Assembly (NCBI GenBank): GCA_015689645.1
Contig: WVSM01000002.1
Coordinates: forward strand, 248,001-312,000
Source: Rhodobacterales bacterium HKCCE4037
Lineage (GTDB): Bacteria > Pseudomonadota > Alphaproteobacteria > Rhodobacterales > Rhodobacteraceae
Direction of reading: 5' to 3'
Length of the DNA stretch: 64,000 bases
The notes below the pieces were generated by a model, which was not told where the DNA came from, did not search any database, and worked only from the letters and a program-made list of their open reading frames with translations. Shown in pieces: positions 56,222 to 64,000 of this stretch (within the stretch, counting starts at the first letter, position 1; every line of letters starts with the position of its first letter). Made by a program: the position numbers and the translations under genes.

Positions 56222-56884
56222 TCATCCCGCCCGGCGCAGGCCCTGCACAGAATCGGACGGGATGCTGACGCCGTTTTCCATCGTCACCCAGACCTCGCCA
56301 TTCAGCGTCTGCGCTTCGGTGATCTCGCCGAAGACGAAGGCGTAGCGTTCTTCAAGCACCTCCTCCCCGCGCCAGCTTTGCGAGGACAGCGTGTAGGTGC
56401 CCGGCGGCAGCGGGTTGCCGTTGTTGTCGAGACCGGCCCATTCGAACGGTTCGTCGCCAAGGACGGCGGGTGTGTTGGCAACCACGTTGCCGTTCTGGTC
56501 CCGCACGATCAGTTCGACCCGGTCGGCGAGCGGTGAGGGTGCAATTTGCATGGTCGTGGTCTGCCCGGTGAAGTTCACCGGCATCTCCGCCCGCGCCTCC
56601 ATCCCGATCCAGCCCGAGAGTTGCCCCATGTTCATCGCCGTGAACGCGCCCTGCAATTCGCGCAACAGGTCGTTCGTCTGGACCTGCTGTTCGACGCCTG
56701 AAAAGGTGGCGAGTTGGGCCGTATACTCGGTTGAATCGGCGGGATTGAGCGGGTCCTGGTTGCGCATCTGCGTCGTCAGAAGTTGCAGGAACATGTCGAA
56801 ATCGGAAGTGATGGCCGAGGCTGTATCGGCCACGGCAGCGTTGCGGGCACTGGTGGCCTGCAATTGGGAAGAGAGAATTTCCAT
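56222..56884 (-). CDS. flgD: Flagellar hook-capping protein FlgD
   Basis: 220 residues. The N-terminal part DFDMFLQLLTTQMRNQDPLNPADSTEYTAQLATFSGVEQQVQTND is the conserved FlgD domain, followed by the Tudor-like and Fn3-like part (FEWAGLDNNGNPLPPGTYTL). It caps the growing hook and is exported by the flagellar secretion system. It follows fliK by 11 nt on the same strand. Confidence 0.95.
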   Translation of the reverse strand: MEILSSQLQATSARNAAVADTASAITSDFDMFLQLLTTQMRNQDPLNPADSTEYTAQLATFSGVEQQVQTNDLLRELQGAFTAMNMGQLSGWIGMEARAEMPVNFTGQTTTMQIAPSPLADRVELIVRDQNGNVVANTPAVLGDEPFEWAGLDNNGNPLPPGTYTLSSQSWRGEEVLEERYAFVFGEITEAQTLNGEVWVTMENGVSIPSDSVQGLRRAG

Positions 56885-56895
56885 GGGGTCAGGTC

Positions 56896-58659
56896 CTATA
56901 ATCTGAGGTCCAGTGCGCCAGTGGCACGGCGTGTCGCGGATGCGGACATATTGGGTGCCGTATCCTCGGGCGCGCTGCCGGCAGGATTGACCGATTGGTC
57001 GGCGACGCGTTCGCCTGGTTGCCCGTTCGCGCCACCGTGCGAGATGTTCACCGAGGGCGCGTTGACACCGGCCTCTGCGAATTCTTGTGCAAGAAGGTCC
57101 ATGTGCCGCCGCATGAGGTCGGCCGTCTCGGGGCGGTCGGCATGGATAGTCAGGGTCAAGGTTCCGGCGAGGTCGACCATCTGAAGGCGCACACGCCCCA
57201 GTTCCGGAGGATCGAGTGCAAGTTCTATCGGTTGTCCGATGTCGCGATTTCGATCCTGCAATGCCGCCGCGATCTGCTGTGCGACCATGGAGGGTGCCTG
57301 GTGCGGTAGGCTGAGCGGAACTGGAGACGTCTGCGTTGTCCCGCCGTTCGAGTGAAATGCACCGGGTTGGCTGGATAGGGTGATCTCTTCCGAAAGAAGC
57401 TCTACCGCCATGGCAGAACGCGCTGGTGTGGCCTGTCCGTTGAACGCGATGGGCATCTGGGCTGGACGCCAGGCATAGGTGGGGAGGGCAACAGACCTTC
57501 GTGTACCGATCAATCGGACGACGTCGGGCTCAGCCCGGTCGATCAGGTCAGGTGTGTCGGCGTCGGGCTGGGGTAGTTCGCTGGTCACCTTCAAGCGCGG
57601 CACGCTGCCGGGTTGGGACGTGTCCGGCGGTGCAGGCGTCGTGGGTTGAGGTTGCCGTCCGCCGGCCTCCATCTGCCTCGCGGCGATGGGTTCCTTCGCC
57701 GACTGCAGTAGTGAAACTGGCAGGTCCGGGTCACCGTCGTTCGGCCGGGCCACCGCGCCCGGGAAGAGTTCGCCGGTAGCGGTGGGTTCGGCCGGTATCG
57801 ACGATCCCCGTTCCCGGTTTGCGGAACCAAGTGCGGATTGCATCGAAGGGGTCGAGAGCCGCTTCAATACCTCCATGGCTTGATCAGATGAGGCTCCGTC
57901 CTGACTGCCGGAGTGCCTGTCCGGGGACGCCATGTCGGAGGCGGTCCCTTCGGTGGGTTGTATTGGCACGGTCGGCTGATGCGCTGAGCGGATCATCGGC
58001 GGGCGACCCAGGGGCAGTGCGGGATCGTGCGGGGCGTATGACTGGGCGGGCGACAGATCCGTATTGCCCGTACCTGCCCCGGACATCGCGGCTGGATATG
58101 GCCCGTCCACATCGACATGGGAGGGAGGGGCCACTCTTTGGGCTTCGCCGTTCTGCAACGGCTGCACCGGTGCATTCGAAGGTTGCGCATTGACCGCGGG
58201 TGCCCTGGCGGGGTCCGCGGGTGTGGGCGGAGAGACGTCACCGTAAACTATTGGTGGGGCGAAGGCGTTCAGAGCTGGTAGCGGATTTTCATTTTCGAGC
58301 GCACCCATGGCCGGATCAGACACGGATGACGGGTCGTCGGGTTCGGCGGCGAGCCCTTGCGTGAATTCAGTCTCCGGCGGGTCAGGCACGAGGCGGGTTT
58401 CACCCGAAGGTGTGCCGGGTGTCTGCGTTCGCGAGTGATCTGAAGGGGCCGACTGGACCAATGATGCGAGATCCGGCTGGACCGGGGCATTCGTGCCGGC
58501 TTCGACAGGGGATCCCGAAACGGTGACGATCGGATGACCGGTTTCGGAAAATACCGCGAGAAATGGGAGCCCCGGCGCTGGAGACAGACCATCGGCCGCC
58601 GTCTGCATTTTCGAATGCCCGCGCCCCATGGACGGCAAAGCGTGAAACAGATCATCCAT
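56896..58659 (-). CDS. fliK: Flagellar hook-length control protein FliK
   Basis: 587 residues. The first 430 are low-complexity, Pro/Ser/Thr-rich and poorly conserved, as usual for the ruler region. The C-terminal Flg_hook domain begins near PIELALDPPELGRVRLQMVDLAGTLTLTIHADRPETADLMRRHMDLLAQEF. FliK measures hook length and switches export to filament proteins. flgD follows. The start at 58659 is the first ATG; other nearby starts are possible. Confidence 0.9.
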   Translation of the reverse strand: MDDLFHALPSMGRGHSKMQTAADGLSPAPGLPFLAVFSETGHPIVTVSGSPVEAGTNAPVQPDLASLVQSAPSDHSRTQTPGTPSGETRLVPDPPETEFTQGLAAEPDDPSSVSDPAMGALENENPLPALNAFAPPIVYGDVSPPTPADPARAPAVNAQPSNAPVQPLQNGEAQRVAPPSHVDVDGPYPAAMSGAGTGNTDLSPAQSYAPHDPALPLGRPPMIRSAHQPTVPIQPTEGTASDMASPDRHSGSQDGASSDQAMEVLKRLSTPSMQSALGSANRERGSSIPAEPTATGELFPGAVARPNDGDPDLPVSLLQSAKEPIAARQMEAGGRQPQPTTPAPPDTSQPGSVPRLKVTSELPQPDADTPDLIDRAEPDVVRLIGTRRSVALPTYAWRPAQMPIAFNGQATPARSAMAVELLSEEITLSSQPGAFHSNGGTTQTSPVPLSLPHQAPSMVAQQIAAALQDRNRDIGQPIELALDPPELGRVRLQMVDLAGTLTLTIHADRPETADLMRRHMDLLAQEFAEAGVNAPSVNISHGGANGQPGERVADQSVNPAGSAPEDTAPNMSASATRRATGALDLRL

Positions 58660-58771
58660 TCTGGCTGTCCGTCTGATTTCGGTTGCCCGAGATGTAGCTG
58701 CCGGACCCTTACCAATTATTTACGGAGCTCTGTCAGGCTCACGAAAGATCCTTAGAATGTGAGAGAATTCC

Positions 58772-59065
58772 ATGACGACGGACGTGATCCCGGCCCTTGG
58801 CTCCCCGGCGCACCCGGTCGCGAGACCTTCGGCCGACCATAACGCCCTGCGGGAGGTCGCACGGGACCTCGAAGCCGCGTTCCTGGCCGAGATGCTCAAG
58901 CATGCCGGCTTCGGAGAGGCGCGGGACAGTTTCGGCGGCGGCATCGGGGAAGAGCAGATGACCTCCCTCCTGCGCACCGAACATGCACGCGCGCTCGCTG
59001 AACAAGGCGGGATCGGGTTGGCCGAGTCGATTTTCGAATCTCTCGTGCGGCGGTCGGAGGGTTGA
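58772..59065 (+). CDS. Rod-binding protein (FlgJ N-terminal domain-like)
   Basis: 97 residues. LREVARDLEAAFLAEMLKHAGFGEARDSFGGGIGEEQMTSLLRTEHARALAEQGGIGLAESIF matches the rod-binding/FlgJ N-terminal domain, without the muramidase domain found in gammaproteobacterial FlgJ. It scaffolds rod assembly. It is divergent from fliK and is followed by the FlgN-like gene. Confidence 0.88.
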   Translation: MTTDVIPALGSPAHPVARPSADHNALREVARDLEAAFLAEMLKHAGFGEARDSFGGGIGEEQMTSLLRTEHARALAEQGGIGLAESIFESLVRRSEG

Positions 59066-59067
59066 GT

Positions 59068-59412
59068 GTGATCGGGACACGGAAATCCGCGCAGGATACG
59101 ATCTCGGAGCTTCTGAAGGCTCAGACCAGTGCTTTGCTGAGCGGTGATTTCACACAATTGAGCAAGATCGAAGGGCCGCTCGGACGCGCCTTCGACCGAC
59201 TGAGAACCGAGTCGGCTTCGGCTCAGGTCTTGGCCGATATCAAGCAGAGAGCGCAGCGAAACGCGGTTCTTCTGCAAGCGGCCCAGGCCGGTGTCGCGCA
59301 GGCGCGGGAACAGATCGGATCACGACACAGGGCAACGCTGAACGTATACGATGCAACCGGGAAAACCCATGCGACGAGGCCGGGAGACTCGCGCCTTCTG
59401 AGCCGTCGGTAG
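59068..59412 (+). CDS. FlgN-like flagellar chaperone
   Basis: 114 residues, mostly helical (about 95 coiled-coil-like residues). The pattern SELLKAQTSALLSGDFTQLSKIEGPLGRAFDRL resembles FlgN, which guards hook-associated proteins FlgK and FlgL before export. GTG at 59068 is chosen because GGAGG ends 7 nt before it; a TTG at 59062 is also possible. It is 2-3 nt from the rod-binding gene. Confidence 0.7.
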   Translation: MIGTRKSAQDTISELLKAQTSALLSGDFTQLSKIEGPLGRAFDRLRTESASAQVLADIKQRAQRNAVLLQAAQAGVAQAREQIGSRHRATLNVYDATGKTHATRPGDSRLLSRR

Positions 59413-59705
59413 CATGCTGCGGTCGCGGCGAGGTCGGCATGTCATACCCACCCGGCGCAAACCGGATCGTTTTTTGCCAGTCCGGTTCGATTTTTGCTCA
59501 AAAGCGATGGAATGCGGCTTCCCGGATTAAGACGTTGTTCACGTGATTGACGGCAAATCGGCCGCGCACCCGCCGCGGTGGCGTGGGCCGAAACAAGCCG
59601 GTCCGCAATCGTCAGAAAGACGCTTCACCCGGCACCGGAAATCACGGTGTCGCCTGTCATCCTGCGTGAAAAACCACGCTTTGGAACATCAAGGAAAGGG
59701 ACACC
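59413..59705 (+). promoter_or_regulatory. Flagellin promoter/leader gap
   Basis: The 293 nt hold no gene I can support. There is a T-rich part at 59470-59500 and an AAGGAAAGG ribosome site just before the flagellin ATG. The flagellin leader is long, which fits post-transcriptional control by FlbT. Confidence 0.5.
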
Positions 59706-61274
59706 ATGTCCAGCATTCTGACGAACACCAGCGCCATGGTCGCGCTGCAAACCCTGAAATCCGTCAACGCCAGCCTCCAGCAGACCCAGTCGGAAATCTC
59801 GACGGGCAAATCGGTCGGTTCCGCGAAGGACAACTCCGCCGTCTGGGCCATTTCGAAGGTCATGGAATCCGACGTGAAAGGGTTCAAAGGCATTCAGGAA
59901 AGCCTCAGCCTCGGGGAATCCACCGTTGCCGTTGCGCGCAACGCCTCGGAAACGGTCACGGACCTTCTGACAGAGATCAAGGGCAAGATCGTCTCTGCCC
60001 AGGAAGAGAATGTCGATCGGGACAAGATCCAGACCGATATCGAAGCCCTGACCAACCAGATCAAATCCGTCGTGGGCGCTGCGCAGTTCAACGGCCTGAA
60101 CATGGTCTCCGGCACCGAGGATGTGAATATCCTGTCGTCGCTCGACCGTTCGGGCAACGGCGACGTCGCAGCGTCGAACATCACCGTCAGCCGACAGGAC
60201 CTGACCAGCGATTCGGGCACCTACGGCTCGACGGCCGTGACCGGTGGCGACCTGACCGCGCTTGGCTCGCTCAACGGTGCAGCATCTGCGACGAGTGGCG
60301 CACAGGCCGGTCTGAACGCTCAGGTCCAGATCACGGAAGGCTCCGGTGCGGGCTTCGCCGACGGCGACACGTTCAGCGTGACGGTCGGCGGATCGGTGAT
60401 CACGGTTACGCTCGACGGGACCGAGGATTCTGACGGTGTCGTGGCCAAGCTGCAGGGTGAAATCAACGCCCGGGATATCGAAGGCGTGGTCGCAAGCGCC
60501 GGTACGAACGCGGGTGAGTTGGTGATCTCGAACACCAATGCCTTCTCGGAAGTCGATATCGAAGTGGCTTCGACCCTGACCGACACGGCTGGCGGTGCTG
60601 GCGCGAACGTGGAGGCACTGAATGGCACGACCGGCCTGACGCAGACCACCGGCACCATCGCGCAGCGCGCCGAAACGCTGGATTTCAGCGCCGGGGCCAA
60701 TGTCAGCGAAGGGGACGGCTTCGAAGTGACGGTTGCCGGCTCGGCGTTCCGCTACATCGCCGGTAAGGGCGAAACCATGGAAGACGTCGCGCGCGGCCTG
60801 AAGACCGCCATCGACTCGAACCCGCCGGACGGTGTCACCACCAAGGTTCAGCAGGACGAGAGCACCGGCGCGTATTCGTTGGCCGTGGATTATGACAACG
60901 CATCCACCACGACGATCTCTTTCAGCGCCTCGACGGGTGGCGAGGCATCGGGTGGCCTTTTCGGTCTCGACAACATCGACGTCACCACGAATACCGGTGC
61001 GGATTCGGCGCTCGATAACATCGAAACGCTGATCCAGAACTCGATCGACGCCGCGGCGGAATTCGGCTCGGCCCAGGGCCGGATCGAAACCCAGTCGAGC
61101 TTCGTCGGCAAGCTGGTCGACTCGCTCAAGACCGGGATCGGCACCCTTGTCGATGCGGATATGGAAGAGGCATCGGCGCGTCTGCAAGCGTTGCAGGTGC
61201 AGCAGCAGCTGGCCACCCAGTCGCTGTCGATCGCCAACCAGGCACCGCAGAACATCCTGTCGTTGTTCCGGTAA
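59706..61274 (+). CDS. fliC: Flagellin
   Basis: 522 residues. The N-terminal D0/D1 (ILTNTSAMVALQTLKSVNASLQQTQSEISTGKSVGSAKDNSAVWAISKVMESDVKGF) and C-terminal (ALQVQQQLATQSLSIANQAPQNILSLFR) helices are typical; the centre (about 150-440) is a variable, Gly/Thr/Ala-rich outer region. It is the filament subunit, secreted through the flagellar export system. It is followed by a stem-loop and by flaF and flbT, which adjust flagellin synthesis. Confidence 0.96.
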   Translation: MSSILTNTSAMVALQTLKSVNASLQQTQSEISTGKSVGSAKDNSAVWAISKVMESDVKGFKGIQESLSLGESTVAVARNASETVTDLLTEIKGKIVSAQEENVDRDKIQTDIEALTNQIKSVVGAAQFNGLNMVSGTEDVNILSSLDRSGNGDVAASNITVSRQDLTSDSGTYGSTAVTGGDLTALGSLNGAASATSGAQAGLNAQVQITEGSGAGFADGDTFSVTVGGSVITVTLDGTEDSDGVVAKLQGEINARDIEGVVASAGTNAGELVISNTNAFSEVDIEVASTLTDTAGGAGANVEALNGTTGLTQTTGTIAQRAETLDFSAGANVSEGDGFEVTVAGSAFRYIAGKGETMEDVARGLKTAIDSNPPDGVTTKVQQDESTGAYSLAVDYDNASTTTISFSASTGGEASGGLFGLDNIDVTTNTGADSALDNIETLIQNSIDAAAEFGSAQGRIETQSSFVGKLVDSLKTGIGTLVDADMEEASARLQALQVQQQLATQSLSIANQAPQNILSLFR

Positions 61275-61284
61275 CCGGATCCTG

Positions 61285-61314
61285 ACCGGGGCGCGCAACG
61301 GCCTGCCCCGGTCT
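61285..61314 (+). terminator. Stem-loop between flagellin and flaF
   Basis: GACCGGGGC-gcgcaacggcct-GCCCCGGTC, nine perfect pairs, without a T run. It probably is a partial terminator or 3' stabilising stem that raises flagellin mRNA over the flaF-flbT part. Confidence 0.6.
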
Positions 61315-61396
61315 GACTACCTTTACGCCCCCGATGGGCGACCGGATGACCTCAGACCCAAGCCGCGGCCCCGTCGCGCCTCAAGGAGCCTATCCA

Positions 61397-61771
61397 TTGA
61401 TTTCCACCTCGCTCGCCCAATCCGCCTATGCCGCCTCCGCCGCGCCTGTCCGGTCGGAACGTGGCACCGAATATGCGGCCTTCCAAAGCATCACCGCGCG
61501 CCTGCACAAGGCCATGCGCGCCGGGGCCCCGATGACCGAACGCGCCGCGGCCCTGCATGACAACCGGCGGCTCTGGACGATCCTCGCCTCCGACCTGGCC
61601 GATGAAGACAACGCGCTTCCAAAAAGTTTGCGCGCGCAATTGTTCTACCTTGCGGAATTCTCGCTTCTGCAATCGCGCAAGGCGCTCGACAGCGCAGAGG
61701 CGCTGCAGGCCTTGGTCGATATCAACACCTCCGTCATGCGAGGGCTCAGCGGGCAGGCGGTGTCGACATGA
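61397..61771 (+). CDS. flaF: Flagellar biosynthesis regulator FlaF
   Basis: 124 residues from a TTG at 61397, chosen because AGGAG (61384-61388) stands 8 nt before it and because the resulting N-terminus (ISTSLAQSAYAASAAPVRSERGTEY) matches the FlaF family. SITARLHKAMRAGAPMTERAAALHDNRRLWTILASDLADEDNALP is the conserved core. FlaF is required for flagellin synthesis or secretion and acts with FlbT. The ATG of flbT overlaps its stop (61768-61771). Confidence 0.87.
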   Translation: MISTSLAQSAYAASAAPVRSERGTEYAAFQSITARLHKAMRAGAPMTERAAALHDNRRLWTILASDLADEDNALPKSLRAQLFYLAEFSLLQSRKALDSAEALQALVDINTSVMRGLSGQAVST

Positions 61772-62172
61772 GCGGGCTGGTTCTCAAGCTGGGGCCGAAA
61801 GAGCGGGTCTTGGTGAATGGCGCCGTGATCGAGAACGGAGACCGGCGCACGCGCCTGTCCATCGTGACGCCCGGTGCAAACATCCTTCGATTGCGTGATG
61901 CAATTCATCCTGAAGAGGCGAATACACCGGTCCGTAGGGTCTGCTATATCGCTCAACTCGTGCTGTCCGGTGACGCGGATTTCGATGATGCAAAGGCGCA
62001 GCTTCTGCGCGGGATGGAGCAGCTAAGCCAGGTCTTCACCGACTCGGACAGCCGCGCGCTGCTGTCCCGGGCGACGCAGCATCTTGTCGAGGGCCAAATC
62101 TACCAGACGTTGAAAAACCTGCGAGGACTGCTTGCGCGGGAGGAACGGCTGCTTGCAGCCGGCAAGTCATGA
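61768..62172 (+). CDS. flbT: Flagellin mRNA-binding repressor FlbT
   Basis: 134 residues. LVLKLGPKERVLVNGAVIENGDRRTRLSIVTPGANILRLRDAIHPEEANTPVRRVCYIAQL is the FlbT pattern. FlbT binds the flagellin mRNA leader and promotes its decay until hook assembly. The long flagellin leader here is a suitable target. It overlaps flaF and, with 4 nt, the DUF1217 gene. Confidence 0.92.
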   Translation: MSGLVLKLGPKERVLVNGAVIENGDRRTRLSIVTPGANILRLRDAIHPEEANTPVRRVCYIAQLVLSGDADFDDAKAQLLRGMEQLSQVFTDSDSRALLSRATQHLVEGQIYQTLKNLRGLLAREERLLAAGKS

Positions 62173-62966
62173 CTTTTCAGCCGGTTCTTCCCGTTGGTGG
62201 CTACGCGGGTTGGCGATTTCTGCAGTCGAGCCTCGCGACTCAGCAAGGCCGCTTCGCCGCCTCGCTGGTTCAGGATCGGGACCGCGCCTATTTCAGCGAG
62301 AATATCGGCAAGATCACCACGGCGGAGGAACTCGTCTCTGACTATCGTCTGCTGCGCGTGGCCCTTGAGGCGTACGGGTTGCAGGACGATCTGTCGAACC
62401 GCGCCTTCATCGAAAGGATCCTGTCGGACGGCGTGGATCGTGAGGACGCGCTGTCCAACCGGCTGGCGGACAAGCGGTACCGTACATTCGCGGAAGCCTT
62501 TGGGTTCGGCTCTGTCCTGCCCCCGCAGACGCAGAACCCGGCTTTCGCCGAGAGGGTTCTGGCTCGATTCGACCGACAATCCTTCGAGGTGGCCGTGGGG
62601 GAGGTGGACGGCGATATGCGTCTGGCCCTGACCGCGTCCCGCGAACTCCCTGAACTTGCCGCGTTGGGCAGCAGCGACACGACTGGCTGGCTGTCAGTCA
62701 TGGGGACGCCACCGTTGCGGCAGGTATTCGAAACGGCTTTCGGATTGCCCTCGGCAATCGCGACCCTCGATCTGGACAGGCAAGTAGAGAGCTTTCGCGA
62801 CGGTGCGGAACGGACGCTTGGCAGCGCGGATTTTGCCCAGTTCAACGACCCTGAAGCAGTGGAGGACCTACTCAGGATCTTCACGATCCGGGCGCAGGTG
62901 AATGCCGGTATTTCCGCGACAACGCCTGGCGCGACGGCGATCACGCTGCTTCAGAACCTGGCCTAA
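62169..62966 (+). CDS. DUF1217 flagellar-locus protein
   Basis: 265 residues. The start (FQPVLPVGGYAGWRFLQSSLATQQGRFAASLVQDRDRAYFSENIGKITTAEELVSDYRLLRVALEAYGL) and the later RYRTFAEAFGFG are the DUF1217 pattern, found in flagellar clusters of Rhodobacterales; the protein has no signal peptide. Its role is not known. It overlaps flbT by 4 nt and is convergent with fliI. Confidence 0.85.
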   Translation: MTFQPVLPVGGYAGWRFLQSSLATQQGRFAASLVQDRDRAYFSENIGKITTAEELVSDYRLLRVALEAYGLQDDLSNRAFIERILSDGVDREDALSNRLADKRYRTFAEAFGFGSVLPPQTQNPAFAERVLARFDRQSFEVAVGEVDGDMRLALTASRELPELAALGSSDTTGWLSVMGTPPLRQVFETAFGLPSAIATLDLDRQVESFRDGAERTLGSADFAQFNDPEAVEDLLRIFTIRAQVNAGISATTPGATAITLLQNLA

Positions 62967-63048
62967 GAAGCGAACGGAACGCCGGCCTCAGCGGCCCATC
63001 GCGACAATGAGGGCCGGCCATTCTGCCGAAATCTTCGGAGATTCAGCC

Positions 63049-64000
63049 CTACCTGTTCGCAACTTTGCTCGGCACTCTTGCGGGCGACAGGATCTTGTCG
63101 AGCGCTGCAAAACTGCCAGCGATCCCGTCCACGGATTCTTTGCCCACGAAAGCGTCGAGTTCAGGCCAGACCTTTACCGCACCATCGGTCAGCGGGTCGG
63201 AACCGGACGTGTAGAGGCCGGTTTGCACCATGATCTCGGCCCGGTCATAGGCGGCGATCAACTGGCGCGCCCGTTGGATCGTGGCATTTTCATCTTCGGT
63301 AGCGGCGCCGGGCAAGGATCGACTGACAGACCGCAGGACGTCGATGGCGGGATAGCGCCCCCGCTCCGCAATGTCGCGCGACAGCACGAAGTGGCCATCA
63401 AGCACCCCGCGCGTCACATCGGCCACAGGCCCTTCCATATCGGACCCTGCAACAAGGACCGAGAAGATCGCCGTGATGTCGCCCTGTGCGCCTGCGCCCG
63501 GGCCGGCGCGTTCGGCCAGCCCCATGATGGATTGCGACATCGAGGCCGGGAAACCGGAGGGGCCGAACGGCTCCCCCGCTGCGGCGGCGACGTCTCGCGT
63601 GGCTTCGGCGAAACGGGTGATGGAATCGGCCAGCAGAAGGACGTTCCGACCCCTGTCACGAAAGTATTCAGACACTGTCATCATGGTGTAGGCGGCACGC
63701 GCACGGGTCGGGGCGGGGCGGTCGGACGTGGCTGCAATCACGACCGACCGTTTCAGGCCGTCAGGCCCCAGCGTATCTGACACGAAATCGCGCACCTCCC
63801 GCCCGCGCTCACCGATCAGGCCGATTACAACCACGTCCGATTGCATGTGTTGTGCCAGCGCCGCGAGAAGCCGCGACTTGCCGACGCCCGACCCGGCGAA
63901 CAAGCCGACCCGTTGGCCCTTCACGATCGGCAGGATCGTATCGAAAACCGCATGCCCGGTTTCCAGCCGCTGCCCAAGTCCGCGCCGATGGGTCGGAGAG
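63049..64000 (-). CDS. fliI: Flagellum-specific ATP synthase FliI (5' end outside window)
   Basis: At least 316 residues are present; the gene continues past the right edge. Walker A AGSGVGKSRLLA, Walker B VLLLADSITRFAEATRDVA and EPFGPSGFPAS are those of the FliI/YscN ATPases. FliI is the hexameric ATPase of the flagellar export apparatus. The GTG at 63922-63924 is internal. It is the last gene seen on the minus strand here. Confidence 0.95.
   Translation of the reverse strand, partial: SPTHRRGLGQRLETGHAVFDTILPIVKGQRVGLFAGSGVGKSRLLAALAQHMQSDVVVIGLIGERGREVRDFVSDTLGPDGLKRSVVIAATSDRPAPTRARAAYTMMTVSEYFRDRGRNVLLLADSITRFAEATRDVAAAAGEPFGPSGFPASMSQSIMGLAERAGPGAGAQGDITAIFSVLVAGSDMEGPVADVTRGVLDGHFVLSRDIAERGRYPAIDVLRSVSRSLPGAATEDENATIQRARQLIAAYDRAEIMVQTGLYTSGSDPLTDGAVKVWPELDAFVGKESVDGIAGSFAALDKILSPARVPSKVANR

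Overview
The window is high-GC, densely coded, single-chromosome-style DNA from an alphaproteobacterium. The family is most likely Rhodobacteraceae/Roseobacteraceae. Evidence for this: the rimP-nusA-ylxR-infB operon, the dnaA-dnaN-recF block next to rpsT, enoyl-CoA hydratase, mutM, ubiE and ubiB, a flaF-flbT flagellin locus typical of Alphaproteobacteria, an alphaproteobacterial CsgH, and a glutathione-dependent formaldehyde pathway (adhC plus fghA). No rRNA or tRNA genes, CRISPR arrays or complete insertion sequences were seen. Species cannot be read from the sequence.

Layout. 1-11.3 kb: mixed metabolic genes (CAT-like acetyltransferase, lipoprotein cytochrome c, ASCH protein, zapE, MFS carrier, ornithine cyclodeaminase family, HAD phosphatase, fghA, AEC carrier, TetR, NYN-LOTUS protein, adhC, I78 inhibitor). 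11.3-17 kb: transcription/translation operon rimP-nusA-ylxR-infB with a structured leader and a strong bidirectional terminator. 17-24.3 kb: soluble lytic transglycosylase, dapA, trmO, smpB, sseA, GNAT, aminotransferase and a YhhQ-type carrier. 24.3-28.1 kb: the accessory segment. It holds a structured small RNA with two mini-ORFs, arfB, a cupin, a ParDE-type module flanked by hairpin repeats, and a visibly AT-richer island with a two-domain antiphage dCTP deaminase (AvcD type) divergent from a 54-residue gene. 28.1-38.5 kb: housekeeping and transport genes, including both NAD-salvage genes (pncB, pncA), a THUMP methyltransferase, a ZntB-like carrier, MarC, an arginine:glycine amidinotransferase homologue, an HWE kinase and trhO. 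38.5-40.6 kb: a small curli locus (two curlin-repeat proteins and CsgH) with a very structured 3' region. 40.6-53.9 kb: gyrB, recF, dnaN, dnaA, rpsT and DNA-repair neighbours, with about 1.9 kb of unusual DNA between gyrB and the recF operon. 53.9-56.2 kb: ubiE-ubiB (ubiquinone). 56.2-64 kb: flagellar genes (flgD, fliK, rod-binding protein, flgN-like, flagellin, flaF, flbT, DUF1217, partial fliI).

Most unusual signals. (1) A free-standing RNA at 24.35-24.57 kb has a Shine-Dalgarno complementary to 14 nt of the 16S 3' end, two tandem mini-ORFs, an internal anti-Shine-Dalgarno and an intrinsic terminator. (2) Three exact 11-bp tandem units occur upstream of both the ASCH gene and arfB, in the same orientation. 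(3) The avcD island contains a divergent small gene with its own Shine-Dalgarno and terminator. (4) The curlin 3' region folds into consecutive hairpins, one carrying a C-rich loop with CCTCCTCCC. (5) A curlin-like protein has a ten-rung repeat in exact 11-residue register. Functions are inferred from motifs read by eye; no database search was possible.
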